Part shown: in pieces, positions 9,105 through 16,791 of the stretch
Position numbering within the stretch: position 1 is the stretch's first letter
How the letters are laid out: each line of letters opens with the position of its first letter
NCBI GenBank assembly: GCA_016189835.1
Contig: JACPRU010000071.1
Coordinates: forward strand, 1-35,138
DNA from: Deltaproteobacteria bacterium
GTDB lineage: Bacteria; Desulfobacterota; Binatia; JACPRU01
DNA length: 35,138 bases
Direction of reading: 5' to 3'
Notes under the pieces: model-generated
What the model was told of the DNA's origin: nothing
What the model saw: the letters and a program-made list of their open reading frames with translations, nothing else
Database searches by the model: none
Position numbers and translations under genes: made by a program

Positions 9105-9902
9105 ATGCTGCTCGAAGGAAAGGTCGTGCTCATCACCGGCGCCGCGCGCGGCATCGGCCGGGCGGTGGCGACGGTGATGGCGGAAGAGGGCGCTGCGGTC
9201 GGCCTCGCCGACCGCGCTCCGGAAGTCGAGGCCACCGCGGCGGCGATCGCCGCGCTCGGCCGGCCGGCGGCCGCGTCGGTGTTCGACGTCGCCGATCCGG
9301 CGGCGGTCGAGAGGGGCGTCGGCGAGATCCGCCGTCGCCTCGGCGACGTCCAGGTGCTGGTCAACAACGCCGGCATCGTCAACAACATCGCGCCGATTCC
9401 GCGCATGACCCACGACGCCTGGGAGCGCGAGATCAGCGTCAACCTGACCGGCGCGTTCAACCTCATCCAGGCGGTGGTCGGGCCGATGATCGAGAGGAAA
9501 TGGGGGCGCATCATCAACGTCTCCTCGGTGGCGGCCACCGGCGGGCTGCACAACCAGGCGGCGTACGCGGCGAGCAAGGCGGGCCTCATCGGGCTCACCC
9601 AGACGGCGACGCTCGAGCTCGCGCGGCACGGTATCACCTGCAACGCGGTTCTCCCCGGCCTGATCGGCACCGAGAACGTCCAGCAGATGCCGCAGGAGAT
9701 CCGCGAAGCGGCGGTGGCGACCGTGCCGGCGCACCGACTCGGCGAGACCCGCGAGATCGCCTACCTGATCGCGTTTCTGGCCTCGGAGCGCGCCGCGTTC
9801 ATCAACGGCGCGGCGATCCCGATCGACGGCGGCTTCGGCTTGAACACGCTGTCGCTCGGCAGCCGCAAGGAGGTCGCCGCGGCGACGCGCCCCCAGCGCT
9901 GA
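9105..9902 (+). CDS. SDR-family NAD(P)-dependent oxidoreductase
   Basis: This is a classical short-chain dehydrogenase of 265 residues. The cofactor motif is GAARGIG near residue 12 and NNAG near residue 88. The catalytic Ser lies in NVSSVAAT and YxxxK is YAASK. The C-terminal IDGGFG is typical of the FabG-like group. It reduces or oxidises a carbonyl/hydroxyl pair; the substrate cannot be read from sequence. A good ribosome binding site precedes ATG 9105. The last 20 residues are a basic, low-complexity extension. It is followed after 168 bases by a crotonase gene, so a role in acyl-CoA metabolism is plausible. Confidence 0.9.
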   Translation: MLLEGKVVLITGAARGIGRAVATVMAEEGAAVGLADRAPEVEATAAAIAALGRPAAASVFDVADPAAVERGVGEIRRRLGDVQVLVNNAGIVNNIAPIPRMTHDAWEREISVNLTGAFNLIQAVVGPMIERKWGRIINVSSVAATGGLHNQAAYAASKAGLIGLTQTATLELARHGITCNAVLPGLIGTENVQQMPQEIREAAVATVPAHRLGETREIAYLIAFLASERAAFINGAAIPIDGGFGLNTLSLGSRKEVAAATRPQR

Positions 9903-10070
9903 GCCCGCGGCTCATGCGGTCCCGCTATCGCGGGGCCGCCCGCTTGACAATCCGATGCCTCCTCCCACGTCGGGGACGACGCGGCGCCCGGCCGGGGCTC
10001 CTCGTGCTCCCCCGGGCCGGCGGAACGTTCCTCTTGACCGGCGAAGGATTCCCAGATTGAGGAGAGCGCC

Positions 10071-10874
10071 ATGAGCTACGAATTCTTCGAGATCGACAAG
10101 CACGGGCAAACCGCCACCCTGTGGCTGAACCGCCCCGAGAAGCGCAACGCCATGGGCCCGGCGTTCTGGAACGAGCTGCCGCGAGTGATGAGCGCGCTCG
10201 ACGGCGACCCCGAGGTGCGGGCGGTGGTGATCGCCGGCCGGGGAAGGGACTTCACGGTCGGCCTCGACCTGAAGGCGATGAGCGGCACGCTGTTCGCGGC
10301 GCAGCCGAGCGGGCGGTTCGCGCTGATCGACGAGATCTCGCGGCTGCAGCGCTCGATCACCTCGGTGGCCGAGTGCCGCAAGCCGGTGATCGCCGCGGTG
10401 CACGGCTACTGCCTCGGCGGCGGCATCGACCTCATCACCGCGTGCGACATCCGCTACGCGTCGCGCGATACGATCTTCTCGATCCGCGAGACCAAGATCG
10501 CCATCGTCGCCGACGTCGGCACGCTGCAGCGCCTGCCGGCGATCATCGGCAAGGGGCACGTCGCCGAGCTCGCCTACAGCGGCGACGACATCGGCGCCGA
10601 GCGCGCCGAGGCGATCCACCTGGTCAACCGGGTCTACGCCGATGCCGGCGCGACGCTGGCCGCTGCCCGCGACCTCGCCGGGCGGATCGCCGCGAACTCC
10701 CCGCTGGCGGTGGTGGGTACCAAGCGAGTGCTCGAGTACGGCGAGGGCAAGAGCGTCGAGGACGGCCTGCAGTACGTCGCCACCTGGAACTCCGCGTTCT
10801 TGAACAGCGACGATCTGCGGGAGGCGATGGCGGCGTTCCTCGAGAAGCGAAAGCCGAACTTCACGGGACGCTGA
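10071..10874 (+). CDS. Enoyl-CoA hydratase/isomerase, dienoyl-CoA isomerase-like
   Basis: This 267-residue crotonase-fold protein acts on acyl-CoA thioesters. The oxyanion-hole segments are FTVGLDLKAM and HGYCLGGGIDL. The active-site stretch ETKIAIVADVGTLQRLP has the Glu and Asp positions characteristic of delta3,5-delta2,4-dienoyl-CoA isomerases (ECH1 type) rather than the two Glu of true hydratases. That suggests isomerisation of dienoyl-CoA during unsaturated fatty acid breakdown. A ribosome binding site (GGAGAG) lies upstream of ATG 10071. Next is a membrane protein gene 33 bases downstream, then a nitronate monooxygenase. In the 168-bp gap before the gene I see a TTGACA (9944-9949) but no matching -10. 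Confidence 0.9.
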   Translation: MSYEFFEIDKHGQTATLWLNRPEKRNAMGPAFWNELPRVMSALDGDPEVRAVVIAGRGRDFTVGLDLKAMSGTLFAAQPSGRFALIDEISRLQRSITSVAECRKPVIAAVHGYCLGGGIDLITACDIRYASRDTIFSIRETKIAIVADVGTLQRLPAIIGKGHVAELAYSGDDIGAERAEAIHLVNRVYADAGATLAAARDLAGRIAANSPLAVVGTKRVLEYGEGKSVEDGLQYVATWNSAFLNSDDLREAMAAFLEKRKPNFTGR

Positions 10875-10907
10875 GCCGCCGGACCGACGGCGGCGGCGAG
10901 AGCCGGC

Positions 10908-11912
10908 ATGAATCTCCACCTCGGCGAGACCGTCCGGATCTTCCTGAAGACGCTGCCCTTCGTGATCGTCCGGGCAGGCATCTACTCGGCCTTCGGCCTG
11001 GCCGCGCTGGCGTACGCCGGCGCGGTTCTCGGCCTGGCGGCGCTGTTCGCGAAGGTCGGCGGCGGCGCCGGAGGCCTGATGGCCCTCGTGGTCGTCGTCC
11101 TCGGGCTCGGCGGCGGCTGGGGACTGGTCGGCCTCGCGCGCAGCTGGCTGCTGCACGTGGTGAAGGTCGGGCACGTCGCGGTCGCGACGGCCTACCTGAC
11201 CGCGGGCGAGCTGCCCGCCGGAGAGAGCCAGTACGACGTCGGCAAGCGGCTGGTGCTCGAGCAGTTCGTCGACGTGAACCTGCTGTTCGTGCTCGACGGC
11301 CTCGTCAAGGGCTCGACGCGCGCCGTCAACCGGCAGATCGAGAACGTCTCCGCCTGGATCCCGATCCCGGGGATCGAGGGCCTCGCGCAATGGGCCCAGC
11401 GCGTCGTCGCCGCGGCGATGAATTTCGTCGACGAGACCGTGCTCAGCTACTCGCTCCATAAGAAGCAGAAGAACGTTTGGCAGAGCGCGCTGGAGGGCGT
11501 CGTGCTCTACGCGCAGAGCTACCAGCACGTGCTCGCCAACGCGGTGGTGATGGCGATCGCCGGATGGGCGAGCTTCGGCGTGATCGTGCTCGCTCTGGGA
11601 ATCTTCTTCTGGCCGATCTCCTACTCACTCGGCGCCGGGCACGGAACGCTGCAGTCGGTGGTCTTCCTGTTGCCGTTCCTGTTCGGCTACGTGCTGAAGC
11701 TCTCGATCGTCAATCCGTTCGTGATGATCTCGGTGCTCGTCACCTTCTACAAGCACGCGCTCGGACAGCCGATCAGCGCCGAGTGGCAAGCGCGGATCGA
11801 GCGGGCTTCGGACAAGTTCCGGGAACTGCAGCAGAGGGCGCGGGACTTCGTGGCGCAGCCGCCGGGCGCCGCGGCCGACGATTCGTTGCGCCCCGCGCCC
11901 CCTCCGGCGTAA
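10908..11912 (+). CDS. Multi-pass membrane protein, function unknown
   Basis: This is a 334-residue integral membrane protein of no family I can name. Hydrophobic segments lie at about residues 14-65 (probably two helices, with a Gly-rich turn), at about 100-115, and in a group from about 200 to 285. The middle part (ESQYDVGKRLVLEQFVDVNLLF and VKGSTRAVNRQIENV) is amphipathic and contains likely substrate- or membrane-surface helices. The C-terminal 45 residues are charged, with a Pro/Ala tail. It sits 33 bases after the crotonase gene and 14 bases before the nitronate monooxygenase gene, so the three are probably co-transcribed. Confidence 0.75.
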   Translation: MNLHLGETVRIFLKTLPFVIVRAGIYSAFGLAALAYAGAVLGLAALFAKVGGGAGGLMALVVVVLGLGGGWGLVGLARSWLLHVVKVGHVAVATAYLTAGELPAGESQYDVGKRLVLEQFVDVNLLFVLDGLVKGSTRAVNRQIENVSAWIPIPGIEGLAQWAQRVVAAAMNFVDETVLSYSLHKKQKNVWQSALEGVVLYAQSYQHVLANAVVMAIAGWASFGVIVLALGIFFWPISYSLGAGHGTLQSVVFLLPFLFGYVLKLSIVNPFVMISVLVTFYKHALGQPISAEWQARIERASDKFRELQQRARDFVAQPPGAAADDSLRPAPPPA

Positions 11913-11926
11913 GATGGGAGCCCGCC

Positions 11927-12946
11927 GTGAGGTCGCACCCCATGCTGAAGACGCCGCTGTGCACCGAGCTGGGAATCGAGCTGCCGATCTTCAACGCGGG
12001 CATGGGAGGCGGGATCGCCGGCGCGGAGCTCGCCGCGGCGGTCTGCGACGCGGGCGGCCTCGGCGTGCTCGGCATGGGAGCGGTGCCGGCGCCGGTCATC
12101 CGCGAGCAGATCCGCCGCTTGCGCTCGCTTACCACCAGGCCCTTCGGCGTCAACGTCATTCTCGCGCTTCTCGAGGAGGGACAGATCGAAGCCTGCCTCG
12201 ACGAGCACGTCCCCGTGCTGATCCTGTTCTGGGGGGACGTCCGGCCGTTCGTCGACCGCGCGCACCGCGCCGGCACGAAGATCATCCCGCAATGCGGCTC
12301 GGTCGAGGAGGCGAAGGCGGCGGCCGCCGCCGGCGTCGACGCGGTGATGATCCAGGGCGTGGAGGCCGGCGGGCACGTCAAGGGTACGGTCGCGCTGTCG
12401 ATCGCGCTGCCGGCGGTGGTCGAGGCGGTGAGGCCGCTGCCGGTGATCGCCGCCGGCGGCGTGGCCGACGGGCCGAGCCTCGCGGCGGCGCTGGCGGCGG
12501 GCGCGCAGGCCGCCTCGATCGGCACGCGGTTCCTCTGCAGCCGCGAAGCCGACGCCGCCCGCGCGTACAAGGAGCGCCTGGTCCGTGCCGGGGCGGAGGA
12601 CACGGTGCACACGTTGCTCTTCGACGTCGGCTGGCCGAACGCCGCGCACCGCGTGTTGCGCAACAGGGCTTACACGGAGTGGGAGGCGGCCGGCTCGCCG
12701 CCGAGCGGCCGGCGCCCCGGCGAGGGCGTGGCGTTCGGGCGGATGTCGTTCGGCGCAACGTCGGTCGAGATTCCACGCTACAGCGTCCTCCCGCCGCTCT
12801 CGGCCTTCGAGGGCGACGTCGAGTACGCGGCGCTCTATGCCGGCCAGTCGTGCGCGCTGGTGAACGACGTGAAGCCCGCCGCCGAGATCGTCCGCGACCT
12901 GGCGATGGGCGCCGAGGCGGCGCTCGCGCTGCGAGCGCGGGCGTGA
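11927..12946 (+). CDS. Nitronate monooxygenase family (FMN enzyme)
   Basis: This FMN-dependent TIM-barrel protein belongs to the nitronate monooxygenase / 2-nitropropane dioxygenase family, which also includes FabK-type enoyl reductases. It shows the N-terminal PIFNAGMGGGIAG loop, the catalytic-His segment QGVEAGGHVKG and the FMN phosphate loop AAGGVADG...GAQAASIGTRF. The GTG at 11927 is preferred because GGGAG (11916-11920) lies six bases upstream. The ATG at 11942 would give a protein five residues shorter. The length is 339 residues. True substrates of this family are rarely known; oxidation of alkyl nitronates or reduction of an enoyl thioester are both possible. It follows the membrane protein by 14 bases. 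Confidence 0.9.
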   Translation: MRSHPMLKTPLCTELGIELPIFNAGMGGGIAGAELAAAVCDAGGLGVLGMGAVPAPVIREQIRRLRSLTTRPFGVNVILALLEEGQIEACLDEHVPVLILFWGDVRPFVDRAHRAGTKIIPQCGSVEEAKAAAAAGVDAVMIQGVEAGGHVKGTVALSIALPAVVEAVRPLPVIAAGGVADGPSLAAALAAGAQAASIGTRFLCSREADAARAYKERLVRAGAEDTVHTLLFDVGWPNAAHRVLRNRAYTEWEAAGSPPSGRRPGEGVAFGRMSFGATSVEIPRYSVLPPLSAFEGDVEYAALYAGQSCALVNDVKPAAEIVRDLAMGAEAALALRARA

Positions 12947-13160
12947 TCGGGGCGCCGCTTCGCGCCTAGGGGTCCGCGGCGGGAGCGAACAGCCCGAGCT
13001 GCGCTCCGCCCGGACGGCGAAACGCCGCGCTCCGCTCGCGGTCCGCTCGACCGTGGCGGCGCCCGGGCCCCCCTTTCCTTCGCCGTCCGTCCTCTCTAAT
13101 ACCACGGCAGGCCGCGCCGGCGGCGGCCGCAAAAGCCCGCCGGCTGGCTCGGGAGGCGTC

Positions 13161-13928
13161 GTGAAGAATCTGTTCTCGGTGGAAGGGAAAGTCGCCGTCG
13201 TCACCGGTGGATCGCGCGGCATCGGCGAGATGATCGCCCGCGGCCTGGTCGAGGCGGGAGCCAAGGTGTACATCTCGTCGCGCCGGCAGGACGCCTGCGA
13301 GCGGCTCGCCGCCGAGCTGTCGAGCGCGGGGGTCTGCATGCCGATCGCCGCCGATCTCGCCACCGAGGCGGGCGCCAAGTGGCTGGCGGGCGAGATCGCC
13401 GCGCGCGAGCCCGAGCTGCACGTGCTGGTCAACAACGCCGGCGCGAACTGGGGGGCGCCGTACGCGGAGTTTCCCGACTCGGCGTGGGACAAGGTGCTGG
13501 CGCTCAACGTGAAAGCCGTGTTCCATCTCACCCGCGAGCTGACGCCGCTGCTCGAGAGAGGGGCGAAGCCGGGCGATCCGGCGCGGGTAATCAACATCGG
13601 CTCGATGGACGGCCTGCGCGTGCCGCCGCTCGAGACCTACGCGTACTCGGCGAGCAAGGCGGCCGTGCACCACCTGACGCGCTCGCTCGCCTGTCGGCTC
13701 GGGCCGAAGATCACCGTCAACGCCATCGCGCCGGGCCCCTTCGAGAGCAAGATGACGGCCGAGATGCTGCGCGGGTCGCGGGACGCGATCATCGCCAGAT
13801 GCCCGCTGCACCGCATCGGCGAGCTGGAGGACATGGCCGGCGCGGTGATCTACCTGTCGTCGCGGGCGGGCGCCTACCTGACCGGCGCGGTCATCACGGT
13901 CGACGGCGGTCTGACGGTCTGCCCGTGA
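13161..13928 (+). CDS. SDR-family oxidoreductase (RhlG/FabG-like)
   Basis: This is a second classical short-chain dehydrogenase, unrelated in detail to the one at 9105. It has the cofactor motif GGSRGIG, NNAGANWG, catalytic Ser in NIGSMDG, YSASK and a C-terminal TVDGGLTVCP. The overall pattern resembles RhlG-type 3-oxoacyl reductases. The GTG at 13161 is chosen because GGGAGG (13151-13156) lies four bases upstream; a longer frame from ATG 13053 would add a 36-residue low-complexity leader. The length is 255 residues. The TGA stop is the first three bases of palindromic repeat copy D. The 214 bases before the gene hold nothing I recognise. Confidence 0.9.
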   Translation: MKNLFSVEGKVAVVTGGSRGIGEMIARGLVEAGAKVYISSRRQDACERLAAELSSAGVCMPIAADLATEAGAKWLAGEIAAREPELHVLVNNAGANWGAPYAEFPDSAWDKVLALNVKAVFHLTRELTPLLERGAKPGDPARVINIGSMDGLRVPPLETYAYSASKAAVHHLTRSLACRLGPKITVNAIAPGPFESKMTAEMLRGSRDAIIARCPLHRIGELEDMAGAVIYLSSRAGAYLTGAVITVDGGLTVCP

Positions 13929-13983
13929 AAAGGGGTCGGGAGTCTTTTCCCGTTCACGGGAAAAGACTCCCGACCCCTTTTCA
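13926..13983. repeat. Palindromic repeat copy D (near-perfect palindrome)
   Basis: The arms at 13926-13953 and 13956-13983 form a perfect 28-bp inverted repeat with only TC between them. The core GGGGTCGGGAGTC is shared with copies A-C, and the inner CCCGT/ACGGG is unique to this copy. It supplies the stop codon of the upstream SDR gene and sits between convergent genes. It would fold into a hairpin with A and T tracts, suited to bidirectional termination. Confidence 0.92.
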
Positions 13984-13988
13984 TGGGC

Positions 13989-14654
13989 TCAAAAGAGCGG
14001 CGTGTCCCAGCGGTCGCGGAACGTGACCTTCTCGACGGGCTTGCGCGACAGCGGGCCGTGGCCGCGTCCCTCGGGGTAGCCGATCGGCACGTACGCCGCG
14101 GTCGCCCAGTCGCCCGGGATCGCCAGCAGCTCGCGCACCTTCGGTTCCGACATGCAGAGCAGCGTGGTCAGCGTGGCGCCGAGACCGAACGCCCGGCAGG
14201 CGAGCAGCAGGTTCTGCACGGCGGGGTAGATCGAGCCGCCGCCGACCACCGAGGGCCGGTCGAGCTTGGCGTCGGTGATCGCCAGGTCGGGCAGGTGAAC
14301 GCAGACGACGACGATCACCGGCGCCTCGTGGATGCGCTCGGCGAGGTGCCGCGCGGTGTCGTAGTTGCGCGTCATTCTCGAGCGTTCGGGTTCGGGGAGC
14401 GTGGCGAGCGTGGGGCGATGCGCGCTCTCGTAGGCCGTCCAGTGTGGCAGGTAGAGATCCCGAAGCCGACGCTTCGTCTGCGGGTCCTTGACGACCATGA
14501 ACCGCCAGCCCTGGCGGTTGCCGCCGCTCGGTGCCCAGGTGGCGGCGGTCAAGATCCTGCGGAGCACGTCGTCGGGGATCGGGTCCTGGCGCAGCCGCCG
14601 CACGGAGGACAGCGTGCTCATCGCCTCGAACAGATCGATGCCGGCGTTTTCCAT
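13989..14654 (-). CDS. Nitroreductase-family FMN oxidoreductase
   Basis: This 221-residue nitroreductase-fold protein probably dimerises and uses FMN with NAD(P)H. The N-terminal SVRRLRQDPIPDD supplies the Arg pair that binds FMN phosphate, and AATWAPSGGNRQGWRF is the second FMN segment. The later VVGGGSIYPAVQNLLLACRAFGLG and PIGYPEGRG are standard. A shorter start at the Met of MSTLSSVRR would also keep the domain. Substrates in this family range from nitroaromatics to iodotyrosine and cobalamin precursors, so no substrate is assigned. It converges with the SDR gene across repeat D and is 68 bases downstream of the MOSC gene on the same strand. Confidence 0.9.
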   Translation of the reverse strand: MENAGIDLFEAMSTLSSVRRLRQDPIPDDVLRRILTAATWAPSGGNRQGWRFMVVKDPQTKRRLRDLYLPHWTAYESAHRPTLATLPEPERSRMTRNYDTARHLAERIHEAPVIVVVCVHLPDLAITDAKLDRPSVVGGGSIYPAVQNLLLACRAFGLGATLTTLLCMSEPKVRELLAIPGDWATAAYVPIGYPEGRGHGPLSRKPVEKVTFRDRWDTPLF

Positions 14655-14722
14655 GGATCGTCTTTACGGCGGTCGCGGCGATTCGACAAGGAGAATTCAC
14701 CGCGGACGGCACGCGGCGCGCG

Positions 14723-15586
14723 CTACGACAGCTCGATCGGGTCTCCGACGCGCACCGCTCCGCTCTCGAGCACCGAGGCGTAGACGCCGACGTTCTGCGC
14801 GCTCGCCCGGACGATCGTCCGCAGCACCGACGGGTCCTTGGGGAGATCGTCCTGCGGCTGGGTGGTCATCGAACAGCGCACCACCGGGATCTCGAGCTTG
14901 ATTCGCGCCTCGCCGACCCGCGCCTCGCGCCCGCACCAGGCGAGCTCGGCCTTCCCCGACTGTCCCGGCTCGGCGGCGATCAGCAGGTTGGGACGGAAGC
15001 GGCGCCGGTCGAAGCGCGCCCCCGGGTTGGTGCGCGCGAGGTCGTCGAGCCACGCGTCGGTCAGCAGGTGCAGCGGAAACGCGTCGAAGTAGGTTCCTCG
15101 GGGCGACGTGAACTCGATCAGCTCGCGGGGAAAGGCCGTGAGGTCGGGCAGCGGCTCGTCGGGCAGCCTGCCGAACATCTCGCGCAACACGCGGTCGAGC
15201 GCGGCGGGGTCGCCGGGCAGCCGCCGGCGGTAGTGCTCGAGATCGTCGGGCGGCCGGATCGGCCACAGCGTGACCGGTGCGCCGAGCAGCGCCGACAGCC
15301 GCCGGGAGGTCTCGGGGTCGTCGCTGTAGACCCGCGTGCCGTCGGGCAGCGTGATTTCGGCCGTCGGCGTCGCGCCGTCCCCCGGCTCGTCGACGTAGCG
15401 GGCCTTGCAGCGCAGCAGGGCGGGGAACTTCTTGCCGCCGCGGATCTCGCGGGCTTCCTCGTCGCGCAGCGCCCAGCCGCGGTCGCCGGGAATGCCGCGC
15501 TCCGTCACCCGGCAATCCGGCAGCCGGCCGCCCGCCATGGACTTCACCGGGTAGCGCCAGATCTCGGTAACTCGGCCGACGATCAT
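14723..15586 (-). CDS. MOSC-domain protein (mARC/YcbX-like)
   Basis: This 287-residue protein starts with a MOSC_N beta-barrel region (VTEIWRYPVKSMAGGRL) and continues into a MOSC domain (about 110-285). The conserved Cys that ligates molybdenum in mARC and YcbX proteins is seen in IPVVRCSMTTQP. These proteins bind molybdenum cofactor and reduce N-hydroxylated compounds, so a similar activity is inferred. There is no added ferredoxin domain, so a separate electron donor would be needed. AGGGA lies six bases before ATG 15586. It is divergent from a MobA/MocA-like nucleotidyltransferase, which links both to molybdenum cofactor. Confidence 0.9.
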   Translation of the reverse strand: MIVGRVTEIWRYPVKSMAGGRLPDCRVTERGIPGDRGWALRDEEAREIRGGKKFPALLRCKARYVDEPGDGATPTAEITLPDGTRVYSDDPETSRRLSALLGAPVTLWPIRPPDDLEHYRRRLPGDPAALDRVLREMFGRLPDEPLPDLTAFPRELIEFTSPRGTYFDAFPLHLLTDAWLDDLARTNPGARFDRRRFRPNLLIAAEPGQSGKAELAWCGREARVGEARIKLEIPVVRCSMTTQPQDDLPKDPSVLRTIVRASAQNVGVYASVLESGAVRVGDPIELS

Positions 15587-15687
15587 GGCACATCCCTAAC
15601 GCCAACGGGCGGCGCACCGCAAACGGCCGGGCATAGTCGTTCCACGCCCGCCGCCGATCCCTCGTGACAGCGCCGCCGCGGCTTTGC

Positions 15688-15735
15688 CCACCGCGGGGTC
15701 TGTCCACCGCGGGGTCTGTCCACCGCGGGGTCTTG
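15688..15735. repeat. Three tandem 16-bp repeats
   Basis: The unit CCACCGCGGGGTCTGT occurs three times head to tail at 15688, 15704 and 15720; the third differs only in the last two bases. The array fills much of the 171-bp gap between the divergent MOSC and nucleotidyltransferase genes. It ends 22 bases before the ATG of the latter. A regulatory role or simple slippage are both possible. Confidence 0.85.
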
Positions 15736-15757
15736 CCGCAGTCGAGCGCCGGGGCCT

Positions 15758-16399
15758 ATGAACGAAGAGATGGACTCTTCGCCGTCGCCGCCGAGCGGCG
15801 CCATCCTCGCCGCGGGCTCGGCTCGCCGCATGCGAGCCGACAAGCTGCTGCTCGACCTCGCGGGCACGCCGATCGTGCGCCGCATCGCCGAGCAGGCGCT
15901 CGCCGCCGAGCTCGGCGAGCTGCTGGTGATCGTGCGTGCGGAGAACTCCGCGGCGGTCGCCGCCGCGCTCCGGCCGCTCGCGGTGAGGATCGTGGCGAAC
16001 GCGCGGGCCGAGCAGGGCATGGGCACGTCGATCGCGCTCGCCGCCGCCTCGCTGCGGCCGCAGGCCGAGGCGCTGCTGCTGCTCCAGGGAGACCAGCCGC
16101 TGGTCGGCCGCGACATGCTCGAGGCGCTGGTCGCCAGGTGGCGCAGCGGCGCCGGCGCGTTCGTCGCCTCGCGCTTCGGCGATCTCGTGACCACGCCGGT
16201 GCTGTTCGCCCGCGAGCTGTTCGCCGAGCTGCGCGCGCTCGACGGCGACCGGGGCGCGAAGGCGGTCCTCGAGCGTCACCGCGAGCGCGGCGCGGTGATC
16301 GATTTTCCAGCGTGGCGCGGCGCCGACGTCGACACGCCGGAGGACTATCGCCGCGTCCGCGGCCTCGCCGGCTCGGCCGGCGAGCCGCGCGGATCGTGA
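15758..16399 (+). CDS. MobA/MocA-like nucleotidyltransferase
   Basis: This 213-residue NTP-transferase-fold protein resembles the molybdenum cofactor guanylyl/cytidylyltransferases. The nucleotide loop is AILAAGSARRMRADKLLLDL, with the Gly-rich LAAGxxxRM signature. The metal-binding Asp lies in LLLLQGDQPLV. The C-terminal DVDTPEDYRRV is the usual end motif of MocA-type proteins. MocA makes the cytosine dinucleotide form used by xanthine-oxidase-type enzymes. MobA makes the guanine form needed by the molybdoenzyme encoded at 30.9 kb, and sequence by eye favours MocA-like. No clear ribosome binding site precedes ATG 15758. Confidence 0.85.
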   Translation: MNEEMDSSPSPPSGAILAAGSARRMRADKLLLDLAGTPIVRRIAEQALAAELGELLVIVRAENSAAVAAALRPLAVRIVANARAEQGMGTSIALAAASLRPQAEALLLLQGDQPLVGRDMLEALVARWRSGAGAFVASRFGDLVTTPVLFARELFAELRALDGDRGAKAVLERHRERGAVIDFPAWRGADVDTPEDYRRVRGLAGSAGEPRGS

Positions 16400-16411
16400 G
16401 CGCGCGCCGAC

Positions 16412-16486
16412 GCGACGACGGCGGCCATCGCGGAGCAGCTCTTCATCGGCCGAGCGACGGTGAAAAACCACATTCAGAACACTCGG
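16412..16486 (+). pseudogene. Remnant of a LuxR/NarL-type HTH domain
   Basis: Right after the nucleotidyltransferase stop, and in the same frame, the translation reads AIAEQLFIGRATVKNHIQN from about 16427. This matches the LuxR/NarL DNA-binding helix pattern EIAexLfIsxxTVKNHixN almost residue for residue. There is no start codon, no receiver domain and no sensible C-terminus, so this is a fragment of a decayed response regulator. About 210 bases from here to 16696 hold no other feature I recognise. Confidence 0.7.
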
Positions 16487-16696
16487 CGGCTCGAGGATCA
16501 CCCGGGCGGCTTCACGTCCGCCTTCGGCCGCCGGCATCGTGTACGTCCCTACGAGGATTTGAACCTCGGTTTCCACCGCGAGAGATCCAGGTCGCGCGAG
16601 CCTCCGATGCGGACTGTGGAAGCGGCGTCTTCCGAAGACCGTAAGGTGGCGTCCTTGGCCATCTAGACGATAGGGACAGTGGCGGCATCAGGTCAT

Positions 16697-16749
16697 CGCG
16701 GCCTCTGCATGCAGGTCACGTGCCACACCCGACGGGTGTGCGGGCCGCG
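16697..16749 (+). promoter_or_regulatory. Possible structured leader before hemN
   Basis: An outer stem CGCGGCC/GGCCGCG (16697-16703 with 16743-16749) encloses two local hairpins or palindromes. These are CTGCATGCAG at 16705-16714 and CACACCC-GAC-GGGTGTG at 16724-16740. Together they could form a three-way RNA junction about 40-90 bases upstream of the small ORF that precedes hemN. No known riboswitch motif was recognised, and the pairing is read by eye only. Confidence 0.35.
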
Positions 16750-16791
16750 CGGAACGATACTTGCTTTTCCCTGGTTGGAGTCCGCTGAATC

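Noticed and set aside
4835-9670. A 1611-codon open frame on the minus strand covering the envelope-protein gene and part of the SDR gene
   Set aside because: Its translation is Arg/Ala/Gly-rich without domains. The overlapping frame at 4936-9012 has a signal peptide, a good ribosome binding site and sensible membrane topology. It is a high-GC shadow.
9944-9966. Sigma70 promoter with a perfect TTGACA before the crotonase gene
   Set aside because: No recognisable -10 box occurs at 16-18 bp spacing; it may be chance.
15688-15735. Tandem repeats as a CRISPR or origin iteron array
   Set aside because: The units abut without spacers, only three exist, and no replication gene or DnaA box cluster is near.
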